From: JAQBXX01 sp963925015
GTDB lineage: Bacteria; Pseudomonadota; Gammaproteobacteria; SURF-13
Length of the DNA: 50,734 nucleotides
Reading direction: 5' to 3'
Assembly (NCBI GenBank): GCA_963925015.1
Contig: CAWUTX010000015.1
Span: 1-50,734 of the forward strand
This document shows positions 33,471 to 41,765 of the stretch, in pieces (position 1 is the first letter of the stretch; every line of letters begins with the position of its first letter). The notes under the pieces were generated by a model that was given only the letters and a program-made list of their open reading frames with translations, did no database searches and was not told where the DNA came from. The position numbers were made by a program, and so were the translations under genes.

Positions 33471-33515
33471 TCCTCCCTCTCCCTGCGGGGAGAGCGCAGC
33501 CGATCGAGGGTGAGG
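33471..33515. repeat. GC-rich hairpin before the EamA gene
   Basis: CTCTCCC and GGGAGAG form a 7-bp stem around a 4-nt loop, followed by GAGGGTGAGGG. The composition resembles the GC-rich hairpins of the repeat family and may be a REP-like unit. It could also be the ybiT terminator, though it lacks a T tract. Confidence 0.45.
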
Positions 33516-33517
33516 GC

Positions 33518-34411
33518 ATGGATGTGCGCCGACACTACAAAATCGCACTCGCCTTCCTGACCCTGTACCTGGTATGGGGTTCCACCTATCTTGCGATACG
33601 CGTCGGCGTGTATGATTTGCCGCCTGCGCTGTTTGCCGGTGTACGCTTCGTGATTTCCGGCTTGCTGCTGGGTGCTTTTGCCAGGGCGAGTGGACAACAG
33701 TTTCCACACGCGCTGCGCGAATGGCGTTTGATCGCCATCATGGGAATACTGCTGCTCGCCGGTGGTAACGGCCTGGTGGTAGTGGGTGAGCAGTGGGTGC
33801 CGTCCAATCAGGCGGCGCTGCTGGTGGCGTCGACGGCCTTGTGGCTCGCGGCATTGGGCACGTTGGGGGCGCAGGGTCAGGCGCTGGGGCGTTACACCGT
33901 GGCGGGTCTGGCGGTGGGATTTTTCGGCGTCGCGCTGCTGTTGCTGTCAAACGGAGAAAAATTTTCATTCAGCCATCTGGGCGGACAATTTATTATTCTG
34001 CTCGCTGCGCTGTTCTGGTCGCTGGGCTCGATCTACGGCAAGCGTCAGCCGCAGAGCACGCCGCCGCTCATGTCCGCCGCCATGCAGATGCTGATGGGCG
34101 GGTTGTTTCTGTGCGGCGTTGGGGTGATGGCTGGCGAGATGGACGCATGGGTCTGGACCGTGCGCGGCTTGGGTGCACTCGCGTATCTCATCGTGTTCGG
34201 CACGTTGGGGTTTGCCGCCTATATCTGGCTGCTGCACAACGTCACGCCGGCGCAGTTGGGCACTTACGCTTACGTCAATCCCGCTGTCGCAGTGTTGCTC
34301 GGCTGGTGGTTGCTGAACGAAACGCTGACCGATATGCAACTTATGGGTATGGGAGTAATCCTGATGGCCGTTATTGCAGTGAGTTTGTCGTCAAGCCCGA
34401 AAAAAATATGA
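33518..34411 (+). CDS. EamA-family (DMT) transporter, YedA-like
   Basis: The 297-residue protein has ten hydrophobic helices in two EamA repeats. LTLYLVWGSTYLAIRVGVYD and LPPALFAGVRFVISGLLLGA resemble YedA/RhaT-type exporters, and the second half has HNVTPAQLGTYAYVNPAVAV. It probably exports a metabolite such as an amino acid; the substrate is unknown. It starts at ATG 33518 immediately after a GC-rich hairpin. Confidence 0.9.
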   Translation: MDVRRHYKIALAFLTLYLVWGSTYLAIRVGVYDLPPALFAGVRFVISGLLLGAFARASGQQFPHALREWRLIAIMGILLLAGGNGLVVVGEQWVPSNQAALLVASTALWLAALGTLGAQGQALGRYTVAGLAVGFFGVALLLLSNGEKFSFSHLGGQFIILLAALFWSLGSIYGKRQPQSTPPLMSAAMQMLMGGLFLCGVGVMAGEMDAWVWTVRGLGALAYLIVFGTLGFAAYIWLLHNVTPAQLGTYAYVNPAVAVLLGWWLLNETLTDMQLMGMGVILMAVIAVSLSSSPKKI

Positions 34412-34455
34412 TGCGATGTTACATATACCCTAAACTATATCCGAAGGAGATATTT

Positions 34456-34731
34456 ATGAAGAAATCCCTGTTGCCCTGTGCAGTTTTGTTTGCCGTCTGG
34501 GCTACCCCCGTCTTGGCCGCGCCGCCGTTTGAGCAGTTGGATGTTAATAGCGACAAAACTATCAGCCAAAAAGAATCTGAAGGCTGGCGTCCGTTGGTCA
34601 GGGTGTTCGATACGCTGGACAAGAACTGCGACGGCAAGTTGCAAGTGATTGAATACGGCTACATGTTGACCGGGAAAAAAGCGCCGGAGAAGTGTGCGGG
34701 TAAAACCTCCTCGGTAGTGAAGATAAAGTAA
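34456..34731 (+). CDS. Exported EF-hand calcium-binding protein
   Basis: This 91-residue protein starts MKKSLLPCAVLFAVWATPVL, a signal peptide probably cut after LAA. Two EF-hand loops follow: DVNSDKTISQKE at 29-40 and DKNCDGKLQVIE at 55-66, both with acidic residues at positions 1, 3 (Asn), 5 and 12. It is probably a small periplasmic calcium-binding protein; partners are unknown. A strong AAGGAGA Shine-Dalgarno sequence supports the start. The same frame is open far upstream inside the EamA gene but is not coding there. Confidence 0.85.
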   Translation: MKKSLLPCAVLFAVWATPVLAAPPFEQLDVNSDKTISQKESEGWRPLVRVFDTLDKNCDGKLQVIEYGYMLTGKKAPEKCAGKTSSVVKIK

Positions 34732-34751
34732 CGGGGTTCAGCGCAGTCCCC

Positions 34752-35465
34752 GTGCGCGTGCGAGCGCTGATAATCACCGGTTGGCGCTGGCTGTGGCGCG
34801 CAGTGCTGCTGTTGGGTGCGGCGATACTCGCCTATCAGTTGTGGGTGTTTGCGCACATCTGGTATTGGGTGGATCATAACCCGGCGCAAAGCGCCTTTAT
34901 GGAGCGGCGTCTTGCCATCGCGCAAGAAAAAATCCCTGATGCGGCGCTTAGGCATCGATGGATACCCTACGGTCGCATCTCTATCCACCTGAAGCGCGCT
35001 CTGGTTTCGGCGGAAGACGCCAAATTCCTGGAGCACGATGGCTTCGACTGGGAAGGCATACAAACCGCCTACGAAAAGAATCTCAAAAAAGGCCGGGTGG
35101 TGGCGGGCGGTTCCACCATCAGTCAGCAACTGGCGAAAAATCTTTTCCTGTCGGGTGAGCGCAGTCTGGTGCGCAAAGGGGAAGAGGCGCTCATTACATT
35201 GATGCTGGAGTCGCTCATGAGCAAGCGCCGCATCTTTGAAATTTACCTGAACGTGATTGAATGGGGCGACAGCGTATTCGGCGCCGAGGCCGCAGCACGA
35301 CATTACTACGCCACCTCGGCGGCGGCGCTCAGCGCGGAACAGGCGGCCTGGCTTGCCGCCATCGTGACCAAACCACGCTATTATGACAAACACCGCGCCG
35401 CACGCGGGCCACAGCGCAAGTCCGCTATTCTGCTTGCGCGCATGAACGCAGCCCAAGTACCGTAA
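34752..35465 (+). CDS. mtgA: Monofunctional peptidoglycan glycosyltransferase
   Basis: The 237-residue protein polymerises lipid II into glycan strands. One membrane anchor lies at about 13-33. The GT51 motifs follow: VSAEDAKFLEHDGFDWEGIQ with catalytic Glu88, GGSTISQQLAKNLFLS, and EIYLNVIEWGDSVFGAEAAA. It lacks a transpeptidase domain, as MtgA does. Its GTG 34752 start has a poor Shine-Dalgarno sequence. It lies 20 bp after the EF-hand gene and 29 bp before uup. Confidence 0.96.
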   Translation: MRVRALIITGWRWLWRAVLLLGAAILAYQLWVFAHIWYWVDHNPAQSAFMERRLAIAQEKIPDAALRHRWIPYGRISIHLKRALVSAEDAKFLEHDGFDWEGIQTAYEKNLKKGRVVAGGSTISQQLAKNLFLSGERSLVRKGEEALITLMLESLMSKRRIFEIYLNVIEWGDSVFGAEAAARHYYATSAAALSAEQAAWLAAIVTKPRYYDKHRAARGPQRKSAILLARMNAAQVP

Positions 35466-35494
35466 CTAAAGATTTTCACGAGCAACCTATACAC

Positions 35495-37414
35495 ATGCCT
35501 CTCATCAGTCTCGACAACGTCTCCACCGCCTTTGGTCATCACGCGCTGCTCGATCACACCGATCTCATCATCGAGCCCGGCGAGCGTGTCTGTCTCGTCG
35601 GCCGCAACGGCACCGGGAAGTCCACGCTGATGCAGATCATCGCCGGCACGATACTGCCCGATGACGGCGTGGTGTGGCGGCAGCCGGGGTTGCGTATCGG
35701 CAGGCTGGCCCAGGATCTGGCGCTGGCGGAGGATCGCACGGTGTTCGATACTGTCGCCGAGGGCCTTGGTGATCTCGCTGCGGTGTTGAGCGACTACCGC
35801 CGCACCCTGGCGTTGCTGGATCACAATCCTACTGACGCGCAGTTGCAGCACCTGCACGAACTGCAGCACCAGCTTGAAATCCTTGATGGCTGGGGCTTTC
35901 AGCAGCGGATCGACATGGTGCTCAGCCGCCTGGAATTGCCCGCCGACAAAATCGTCGGCGAACTCTCCGGCGGCTGGAAGCGGCGCGTCGCCCTCGCGCA
36001 GGCGCTGGTCTCCGAGCCGGATCTGTTGTTGCTGGACGAGCCGACCAATCATCTGGACATCGCAGCAATCACTTGGCTGGAGGAGTTGCTGCTGAGTTTC
36101 AACGGCGGTCTGCTGTTCATCACCCATGATCGCAGTCTGCTTCAGCGCCTCGCTACCCGCATCATTGAACTTGATCGCGGACAGCTCACTTCCTGGCCGG
36201 GCGATTACCTGCATTATCTGCAAAAGAAACAGGAGATGCTCGCCGTCGAGGCGGATCACGCCGCCAAGTTCGACAAGCGGCTCGCGCAAGAAGAGGTCTG
36301 GATTCGTAAGGGGGTTCAGGCGCGCCGCACGCGCAACGAAGGCCGCGTGCGCGGTCTCTATGCCTTGCGTGAGGAGCGCGCGCGCCGCCGTATACAACCC
36401 GGACAGGCGAGCATCGCCCTGGACAGCGGCGCAGTCTCCGGCAAGCTGGTGATTGAGGTGGAGGATGTCTGCAAATCCTATGACGGCAAAGCGGTGGTCA
36501 ATAATTTTTCCGCGCGCATCATGCGCGGCGACCGCGTCGGCCTGATCGGGCCGAATGGGGCGGGCAAGACCACCTTGCTCAAGTTGCTGCTCGACGAGAT
36601 TCCGCCCGACAGCGGCAGCGTACGCCATGGCACCAAGCTGCAAGTCGCCTACTTCGACCAGTTGCGCGCCCAGCTCGACCCGGAGCGCACGGTGATCGAG
36701 AACCTCTCGCTCGGCGGCGACATGGTGACCATCAACGGTGCGTCACGACACGTCATCAGCTATATGCAGGATTTTCTGTTCTCACCCGCCCGCGCCCGCT
36801 CTCCGGTCAAGTCACTGTCCGGTGGCGAATGCAATCGTTTGTTGCTGGCGCGGCTGTTTACACAACCCGCCAATCTGCTGGTGATGGATGAGCCGACCAA
36901 TGACCTCGACATCGAGACACTGGAGTTGCTCGAAGAACTGCTCGCCACTTATGCCGGCACACTGCTGCTGGTCAGCCATGACCGTACCTTCCTGGACAAT
37001 GTGGTGACCAGTGTCATGGTGTTTGAGGGGGAGGGGAGGATTGAGGAATACGTCGGCGGCTACGCAGACTGGCAGCGCCAGAGCAAACAGCAGAGCACGA
37101 TTGCAACGCCGATCGAGCCCGTGCGCAAATCCAGTGCAAAGATTCAAACTAAAACCGCCGCGCGTAAACCCAGCTATAAAGAGCAGCGTGAACTCGAAAC
37201 CGTACACGCACGCATCGAGACGCTGGAGGCCGAGCAGAAGCGTCTGAGCGCCATGCTGGCGCAGGCCGATTTTTATCAACGCGACAAGGCCGGATTTCTC
37301 GCTGTCACGCAGCAGCTTGAAGATGCCGGCAAGGCCTTGCGTGCAGCCTATGCACGTTGGGAAGAGCTGGAGAAGCCGGGAGATGCAGTCGCATCTTCCG
37401 GAGTGCGTCTTTAG
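35495..37414 (+). CDS. uup: ABC-F protein Uup
   Basis: The 639-residue protein has two ATP-binding cassettes (Walker A GRNGTGKST and GPNGAGKTT; signatures LSGGWKRR and LSGGECNR) and a C-terminal coiled-coil DNA-binding region from about 560. EEVWIRKGVQARRTRNEGRV in the linker is diagnostic of Uup. E. coli Uup limits precise transposon excision and acts in replication-linked branch migration and ribosome assembly. Tail-to-tail with fbp, overlapping by 4 bp. Confidence 0.95.
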   Translation: MPLISLDNVSTAFGHHALLDHTDLIIEPGERVCLVGRNGTGKSTLMQIIAGTILPDDGVVWRQPGLRIGRLAQDLALAEDRTVFDTVAEGLGDLAAVLSDYRRTLALLDHNPTDAQLQHLHELQHQLEILDGWGFQQRIDMVLSRLELPADKIVGELSGGWKRRVALAQALVSEPDLLLLDEPTNHLDIAAITWLEELLLSFNGGLLFITHDRSLLQRLATRIIELDRGQLTSWPGDYLHYLQKKQEMLAVEADHAAKFDKRLAQEEVWIRKGVQARRTRNEGRVRGLYALREERARRRIQPGQASIALDSGAVSGKLVIEVEDVCKSYDGKAVVNNFSARIMRGDRVGLIGPNGAGKTTLLKLLLDEIPPDSGSVRHGTKLQVAYFDQLRAQLDPERTVIENLSLGGDMVTINGASRHVISYMQDFLFSPARARSPVKSLSGGECNRLLLARLFTQPANLLVMDEPTNDLDIETLELLEELLATYAGTLLLVSHDRTFLDNVVTSVMVFEGEGRIEEYVGGYADWQRQSKQQSTIATPIEPVRKSSAKIQTKTAARKPSYKEQRELETVHARIETLEAEQKRLSAMLAQADFYQRDKAGFLAVTQQLEDAGKALRAAYARWEELEKPGDAVASSGVRL

Positions 37415-38421
37415 CTGCCTTGGTGATAACCAATAATACGCTCGACTTCGTTTTTTGACCCCAGAATTACCGGCACACGCTGGTGCAGCTCAGTGGGCTG
37501 CATATCCAGAATGCGTTCGTATCCGGTGGTACACACGCCGCCCGCCTGCTCGACGATGAATGCCATCGGATTGGCCTCGTACATGAGGCGCAATTTACCT
37601 GCCTTGCTGGGATCCTTGGTGTCCTTCGGGTACATGAACACACCGCCGCGAATCAAAATGCGGTGTACCTCGGCGACCATCGACGCGATCCAGCGCATAT
37701 TAAAATTTTTCTTGCGCGCGCCTTCCACGCCGGCCAGGCACTCATCCACGTAACGCTGCACCGGCGCCTCCCAGAAACGCTCGTTGGAGGCATTGATGGC
37801 GAACTCGTGGCTGTCTGCGGGGATTTTCATGCCGGGATGCGTGAGGATGAACTCGCCGATGTTCTGGTCGAGCGTGAAGCCGTTTACGCCGTGGCCGCTG
37901 GTAAGCACGATCATGGTGGAGGGGCCGTAGAGCGCGTAACCCGCACACACCTGCTTGGTGCCGGACTGAAGGAAGTCGCGCGCGGTCACGGATTCCTGCG
38001 ACATGCCTTTGGGCGAGCGCAGAATTGAGAAGATGGTGCCCACCGAAATGTTCACGTCGATGTTGGACGAGCCGTCGAGCGGATCGAACACGAGCAGATA
38101 CTTGCCCCTCGGATACTGGCGCGGAATCTGATAGATGTCGTCCATCTCCTCCGAGCCCATCGCGGCGAGATGGCCCGCCCATTCGTTGGACTTGATGAAG
38201 ATTTCGTTGGTGATGACGTCCAGTTTTTTCTGCGTTTCACCCTGCACGTTTTCGCTGCCCGCGCTGCCCTGAATGCCGATCAGCGCACCCTTGTGCACCG
38301 CGTTAGAGATAACCTTGCAGGCCGTGACGATGTCGTTCAGGAGCGAGCTGAAGTCGCCGCTGGCCCCGATCTGACGCTGTTCTTCGATAATAAATTGGGT
38401 AAGAGTGGTGCCGTTGTGCAT
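37411..38421 (-). CDS. fbp: Fructose-1,6-bisphosphatase class I
   Basis: This 336-residue enzyme hydrolyses fructose 1,6-bisphosphate in gluconeogenesis or the Calvin cycle. Metal and substrate motifs include GSEEMDD (89-95) and DPLDGSSNIDVNISVGTIFS (113-132); C-terminal RLMYEANPMAFIVEQAGG is conserved. ATG 38421 gives MHNGTTLTQFIIEEQRQIGA; an in-frame ATG at 38436 adds MDRKT. No Calvin cycle genes lie nearby, so the pathway is open. Monocistronic, facing uup. Confidence 0.97.
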   Translation of the reverse strand: MHNGTTLTQFIIEEQRQIGASGDFSSLLNDIVTACKVISNAVHKGALIGIQGSAGSENVQGETQKKLDVITNEIFIKSNEWAGHLAAMGSEEMDDIYQIPRQYPRGKYLLVFDPLDGSSNIDVNISVGTIFSILRSPKGMSQESVTARDFLQSGTKQVCAGYALYGPSTMIVLTSGHGVNGFTLDQNIGEFILTHPGMKIPADSHEFAINASNERFWEAPVQRYVDECLAGVEGARKKNFNMRWIASMVAEVHRILIRGGVFMYPKDTKDPSKAGKLRLMYEANPMAFIVEQAGGVCTTGYERILDMQPTELHQRVPVILGSKNEVERIIGYHQGS

Positions 38422-38436
38422 GGTTTTTCTGTCCAA

Positions 38437-38707
38437 GGTAGCTGTGAATTCAAAAGAAAATCATTGTGCGAGGCCGATCTCCAGCCAAGGAGGCCCACGA
38501 TGCACAACTTCCGGAGAGTTTCCCGCGAGGCGTAGCACTGAGGCATGGCGCCATATTTACGCGCAAATCATACCATAAATCACCGCCGTCAGCCGCAACT
38601 TGAATTGCGCTCGCCGGGGTTCTGGTTTAATCTTGCACGCTCGCTGACACCGGCTTAAGCCTGTCCTGAAGTGCTGCGAAGGGTAGCCAGTGTTGCGAAC
38701 AGAGTTG
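38437..38707. other. Intergenic region between fbp and tRNA-Ser(GGA)
   Basis: The 271 bp hold no supportable gene. They should contain the fbp promoter (minus) and the tRNA promoter (plus). TTGCGC and TTTAAT near 38605-38632 are a weak candidate pair with 15-bp spacing. Confidence 0.4.
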
Positions 38708-38798
38708 GGAGAGGTGTCCGAGCGGTTGAAGGAGCACGCCTGGAAAGTGTGTATACGGTAACCCCGTATCGCGGGTTCGAATCCCGCCCTCTCCGCCA
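38708..38798 (+). tRNA. tRNA-Ser (anticodon GGA)
   Basis: A 91-nt type II tRNA. The acceptor GGAGAGG pairs with CCTCTCC, the anticodon loop CTGGAAA gives GGA (reads UCC and UCU), a long variable arm follows, the T-arm has GGTTCGAATCC, and CCA is encoded. It precedes 4.5S RNA and dnaX, an arrangement also known from Bacillus subtilis. Confidence 0.96.
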
Positions 38799-38807
38799 TA
38801 ATAAATG

Positions 38808-38870
38808 CAGGGACTAGGGGCTAGGGAAAACCTAAACCCCAAAACTCTAGTCCCTAGATCCTAGCCCCTG
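38808..38870. repeat. Inverted heptamer array between tRNA-Ser(GGA) and 4.5S RNA
   Basis: Heptamers GGGACTA and GGGGCTA on the left are mirrored on the right by TAGTCCC, TAGATCC and TAGCCCC, giving an imperfect hairpin about 63 bp long. It may end the tRNA transcript or be a short tandem repeat locus. Confidence 0.7.
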
Positions 38871-38874
38871 TTTT

Positions 38875-38995
38875 ATGGTGGCTTGCGTCGGTCCCCTCGC
38901 AACGACAGGTTGTGAACCCCGTCAGGCCCGGAAGGGAGCAGCGGCAGCAGCTTCGCTCGTGTGCCGGGGTGTGGCCGGCGCAGGCCGCCGCCATA
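38875..38995 (+). ncRNA. ffs: 4.5S signal recognition particle RNA
   Basis: The conserved SRP domain IV apex is clear: GTCAGGCCCGGAAGGGAGCA followed by GCAGC, then GTGTGCCGGGGTGTGGCCGG. The ends TATGGTGGC and GCCGCCATA pair, bounding a hairpin of about 120 nt like E. coli 4.5S RNA (114 nt). It binds Ffh and targets membrane proteins to SecY. The exact ends are estimated from the pairing. It lies directly upstream of dnaX. Confidence 0.93.
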
Positions 38996-39069
38996 AACTC
39001 AAGACTGCGGGCCGGAAACCGGATAAAATTCGGGTACTCTGGCCTGTCATTCATACGCTATCCGATCTC

Positions 39070-40644
39070 ATGAGTTATCAAGTCCTGGCCCGCAAGTGGC
39101 GCCCGCGCAATTTTGCCGAGATGGTGGGGCAGGAGCACGTGGTGCGTGCGCTCACTCACGCGCTCGACAATGATCGCCTGCACCATGCCTTTTTGTTCAC
39201 CGGCACGCGCGGCGTGGGCAAGACCACACTGGCGCGCGTGCTCGCCAAGGCGCTGAATTGCGAACAGGGCGTCAGCTCAACGCCGTGCGGCACATGTAGC
39301 GCCTGCCGCGAGATCGACGAGGGACGCTTTGTCGATCTCATCGAGGTGGACGCCGCCTCGCGAACCAAGGTGGAGGACACGCGCGAGCTGCTGGAAAACG
39401 TGCAATACGCGCCGACGCGCGGGCGTTACAAGGTGTACCTCATCGACGAGGTGCACATGCTCTCCACCCACAGCTTCAACGCCCTGTTGAAGACGCTGGA
39501 AGAGCCGCCGCCGCACGTCAAGTTCCTGCTCGCCACCACCGATCCGCAAAAACTTCCGGTGACTATCCTTTCGCGTTGCCTGCAATTCAATCTGAAGCGC
39601 GTACCGGTCGATCTCATCATGCGCCAGATCGAACATATCTTGAAACAGGAAGGCACCGCAGGCGAGACTGCGGCATGCACGGCCATTGCAACCGCTGCGG
39701 ACGGCAGCCTGCGCGACGCATTGAGTCTGCTCGACCAGGCCATCGCTTCCGGCGGCGGTGCGCTGCGCGCTGCGGACGTGCACGCCATGCTGGGCAGCAT
39801 CGAGCAGACGCATGTGTTTACCTTGCTGGAGGCGCTGGCGCACCACAACGCCCAAGCGCTGCTGGAGCGGGTGGATTTGCTGGCGCAGCACGCGGCGGAT
39901 TTTGAGGGTGTGCTCGCCGACCTGCTTACGCAACTGCACCGTATCGCCCTGGCGCAGGTCATTCCGGATGCGGTGGACGACACTGCGGGCAACCGTGATG
40001 CCGTGCTCGCGCTGGCGCGCGCGATTCCTCCGGAAGATGTGCAACTGTTTTATCAGATCGGCACGCTGGGGCGGCGCGATCTGCCGCTGGCGCCGGATGC
40101 GCAGAGCGGGTTCGAGATGATGCTGCTGCGCATGCTCGCGTTCCGCCCTGTCTCTATTACACAGACGGTGCCGGTTACATCGAACCCACCGCCCGTGAAG
40201 GCGACACCCGTCACAGCGACGCCGAAGGCAGGCACACTGAAACCCCCGCAACCCGCCGCCAGTGGCGAGTGGGCGGAAATGATAGAGGCGCTCAAGCTCA
40301 CCGGCATGACGCGGCAACTCGCCGCGAACTGTGTGTTGCAGGGGCGCGAAGGGGCCATCATGCGTTTGCTGCTGGATGCGTCGCAGGCGCATTTGCAGCG
40401 CAAGTCCGCCGAGCAGCAGCTACAGCAGGCGTTGCAGGATTATCTCGGTGCGCCGGTCAAGCTGGAGATCAGCACCGGCACGCCCGAACGTGAGACGCCC
40501 GCGTTGACGGAGGCGCGTGTGCAAAATGATCGCCAGCAGGCGGCGCTGCAAGCCGTCGAAAGCGACGCCACCGTGCAGGCGCTGTGCGCAACCTTCAATA
40601 CCCGCGTCCAGTCCGACGCCGTGCGTGTGATAGATAAAGAGTGA
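39070..40644 (+). CDS. dnaX: DNA polymerase III subunits gamma/tau
   Basis: A 524-residue clamp-loader ATPase, short compared with E. coli tau (643). Walker A is GTRGVGKT (45-52), zinc cysteines are 64, 73, 76 and 79, DEVH is 126-129, and the SRC arginine finger is 168-170. A proline/threonine-rich linker at about 360-395 leads to a C-terminal domain that should bind the polymerase. I see no A-AAA-AAG slippery heptamer near the linker, so a gamma form by E. coli-type frameshifting is unlikely. ATG 39070 gives MSYQVLARKWRPRNFAEMVG; the open frame upstream runs through 4.5S RNA and is not coding. Operon with ybaB and recR. Confidence 0.96.
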   Translation: MSYQVLARKWRPRNFAEMVGQEHVVRALTHALDNDRLHHAFLFTGTRGVGKTTLARVLAKALNCEQGVSSTPCGTCSACREIDEGRFVDLIEVDAASRTKVEDTRELLENVQYAPTRGRYKVYLIDEVHMLSTHSFNALLKTLEEPPPHVKFLLATTDPQKLPVTILSRCLQFNLKRVPVDLIMRQIEHILKQEGTAGETAACTAIATAADGSLRDALSLLDQAIASGGGALRAADVHAMLGSIEQTHVFTLLEALAHHNAQALLERVDLLAQHAADFEGVLADLLTQLHRIALAQVIPDAVDDTAGNRDAVLALARAIPPEDVQLFYQIGTLGRRDLPLAPDAQSGFEMMLLRMLAFRPVSITQTVPVTSNPPPVKATPVTATPKAGTLKPPQPAASGEWAEMIEALKLTGMTRQLAANCVLQGREGAIMRLLLDASQAHLQRKSAEQQLQQALQDYLGAPVKLEISTGTPERETPALTEARVQNDRQQAALQAVESDATVQALCATFNTRVQSDAVRVIDKE

Positions 40645-40689
40645 TGGTCACAGTTTTTTACAGATAGAAATCGACGGAAGGGAAAGAAG

Positions 40690-41013
40690 ATGCAAGGTGG
40701 TCTCGGCGGTATCATGAAGCAGGCGCAGCAGATGCAGGCCAATCTGCTCAAGGCGCAGGAAGAACTCGCGGCCATGGAAGTGACGGGCGAGTCGGGTGCG
40801 GGTCTGGTGAGCGTGGTGATGAACGGGCGCCATGACGTGAAGCGTGTGCATATCGACGCCAGCCTGTTGCAGGACGACAAGGAAATTCTTGAAGACCTGT
40901 TGGCTGCGGCGGTGAATGACGCCGTGCGCAAGATCGAGCAGGTCACGCAGGAAAAATATGCCGGCATGACCGGTGGGCTCGGCCTGCCAGGCGGTTTCAA
41001 AATGCCCTTTTAG
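40690..41013 (+). CDS. ybaB: YbaB/EbfC nucleoid-associated protein
   Basis: This 107-residue protein matches the YbaB/EbfC family, with GGIMKQAQQMQANLLKAQEE and MNGRHDVKRVHIDASLLQDD. It forms tweezer-like dimers that bind DNA and affect nucleoid structure. It has a GGAAAGAAG Shine-Dalgarno sequence and lies 45 bp after dnaX in the conserved dnaX-ybaB-recR order. Its stop abuts repeat copy D. Confidence 0.96.
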   Translation: MQGGLGGIMKQAQQMQANLLKAQEELAAMEVTGESGAGLVSVVMNGRHDVKRVHIDASLLQDDKEILEDLLAAAVNDAVRKIEQVTQEKYAGMTGGLGLPGGFKMPF

Positions 41014-41149
41014 CCAGGAGACACAAAGATAAGGGTACGCGGCCGTCCAGGTGTCTCCTGATTAAATCTACCCCCACCCTGTCCCGCCCCCTAAACAGGG
41101 GGCGGGAACGCGTCGGAAAGTGCAGTCTTAATAGTGACCTTATGAGTAA
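41012..41149 (-). repeat. Intergenic two-hairpin repeat, copy D
   Basis: This copy, about 138 bp and the most diverged, lies between ybaB and recR, oriented like copy A. It has CAGGAG at 41015-41020, CTCCTG at 41055-41060, the ACCCCCACCCT block, a GC-rich hairpin at 41081-41107, and ends TATGAGTAA at 41149. The start near the ybaB stop is less certain because the outer flank has diverged. Confidence 0.8.
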
Positions 41150-41154
41150 TTCGC

Positions 41155-41751
41155 ATGGCGCAAGATTCTCTTATCAATGACTTGATTCTGGCGCTGCGCT
41201 GCCTGCCCAGCGTCGGACCCAAGTCGGCACAGCGCATGGCGTTTCATTTGCTGGAACGCAATCGCGCAGGCGCACGTTCATTGGCGCAGGCACTCATGGC
41301 AGCGATGGACAACATTCATCATTGCGCCTCGTGCCGCAGCCTGAGCGAGACTGATCTGTGCCGTTTGTGCGCCGACCCCAGACGTGACCGCAGCCTGCTG
41401 TGCGTGGTGGAGACGCCCGCCGATGTGCTCGCGGTGGATCGCGCCACGGACTACAAGGGACTGTATTTTGTGCTCATGGGCCACCTCTCGCCGCTCGACG
41501 GTATCGGACCGAACGAGCTCGGTCTCGACAAGCTCGCGGCGCGCTTCGACAACGGTGGCATCACGGAGGTAATCCTGGCCACCAACCCAACCGTGGAAGG
41601 CGAGGCCACGGCGCACTACATCAGCGAGCTGGCGCGTGCGCGCGGCATCAGGCCTACGCGCATTGCGCACGGTGTGCCTTTGGGCGGCGAGCTTGAATAC
41701 GTTGACAGCGGCACTCTGTCGCACGCCTTCAGCGGGCGACGTGACATTTGA
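41155..41751 (+). CDS. recR: Recombination mediator RecR
   Basis: The 198-residue protein is RecR. It has an N-terminal helix-hairpin-helix (LRCLPSVGPKSAQRMAFHLL), a zinc finger (Cys57, Cys60, Cys69, Cys72), a Toprim domain and the C-terminal motif GVPLGGELEYVDSGTLSHAF. With RecF and RecO it loads RecA at gaps. No clear Shine-Dalgarno sequence is seen: the 5 nt before its ATG follow the end of repeat copy D. Convergent with dapE. Confidence 0.97.
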   Translation: MAQDSLINDLILALRCLPSVGPKSAQRMAFHLLERNRAGARSLAQALMAAMDNIHHCASCRSLSETDLCRLCADPRRDRSLLCVVETPADVLAVDRATDYKGLYFVLMGHLSPLDGIGPNELGLDKLAARFDNGGITEVILATNPTVEGEATAHYISELARARGIRPTRIAHGVPLGGELEYVDSGTLSHAFSGRRDI

Positions 41752-41765
41752 ACTCGCGGATTACA

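Noticed and set aside
35381..36643. A 420-residue minus-strand ORF opposite uup
   Set aside because: It is antisense to a clearly conserved ABC-F gene and its translation resembles no family.
38557..38842. Minus-strand ORFs starting MAERAGFEPAIRGYRIHTFQ or containing GGEGGIRTRDTGLPYTHFPG over tRNA-Ser(GGA)
   Set aside because: These are the well-known false ORFs formed by the antisense of a tRNA-Ser gene; the tRNA explains the sequence.
38875..39069. Extension of the dnaX frame upstream to 38875
   Set aside because: The added residues come from 4.5S RNA and have no family similarity; MSYQVLARKW at 39070 is the conserved start.
19498..41149. Interpretation of the scattered repeats as a CRISPR array
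   Set aside because: Copies are single, far apart, in both orientations, about 140-175 bp long and without spacers or cas genes.
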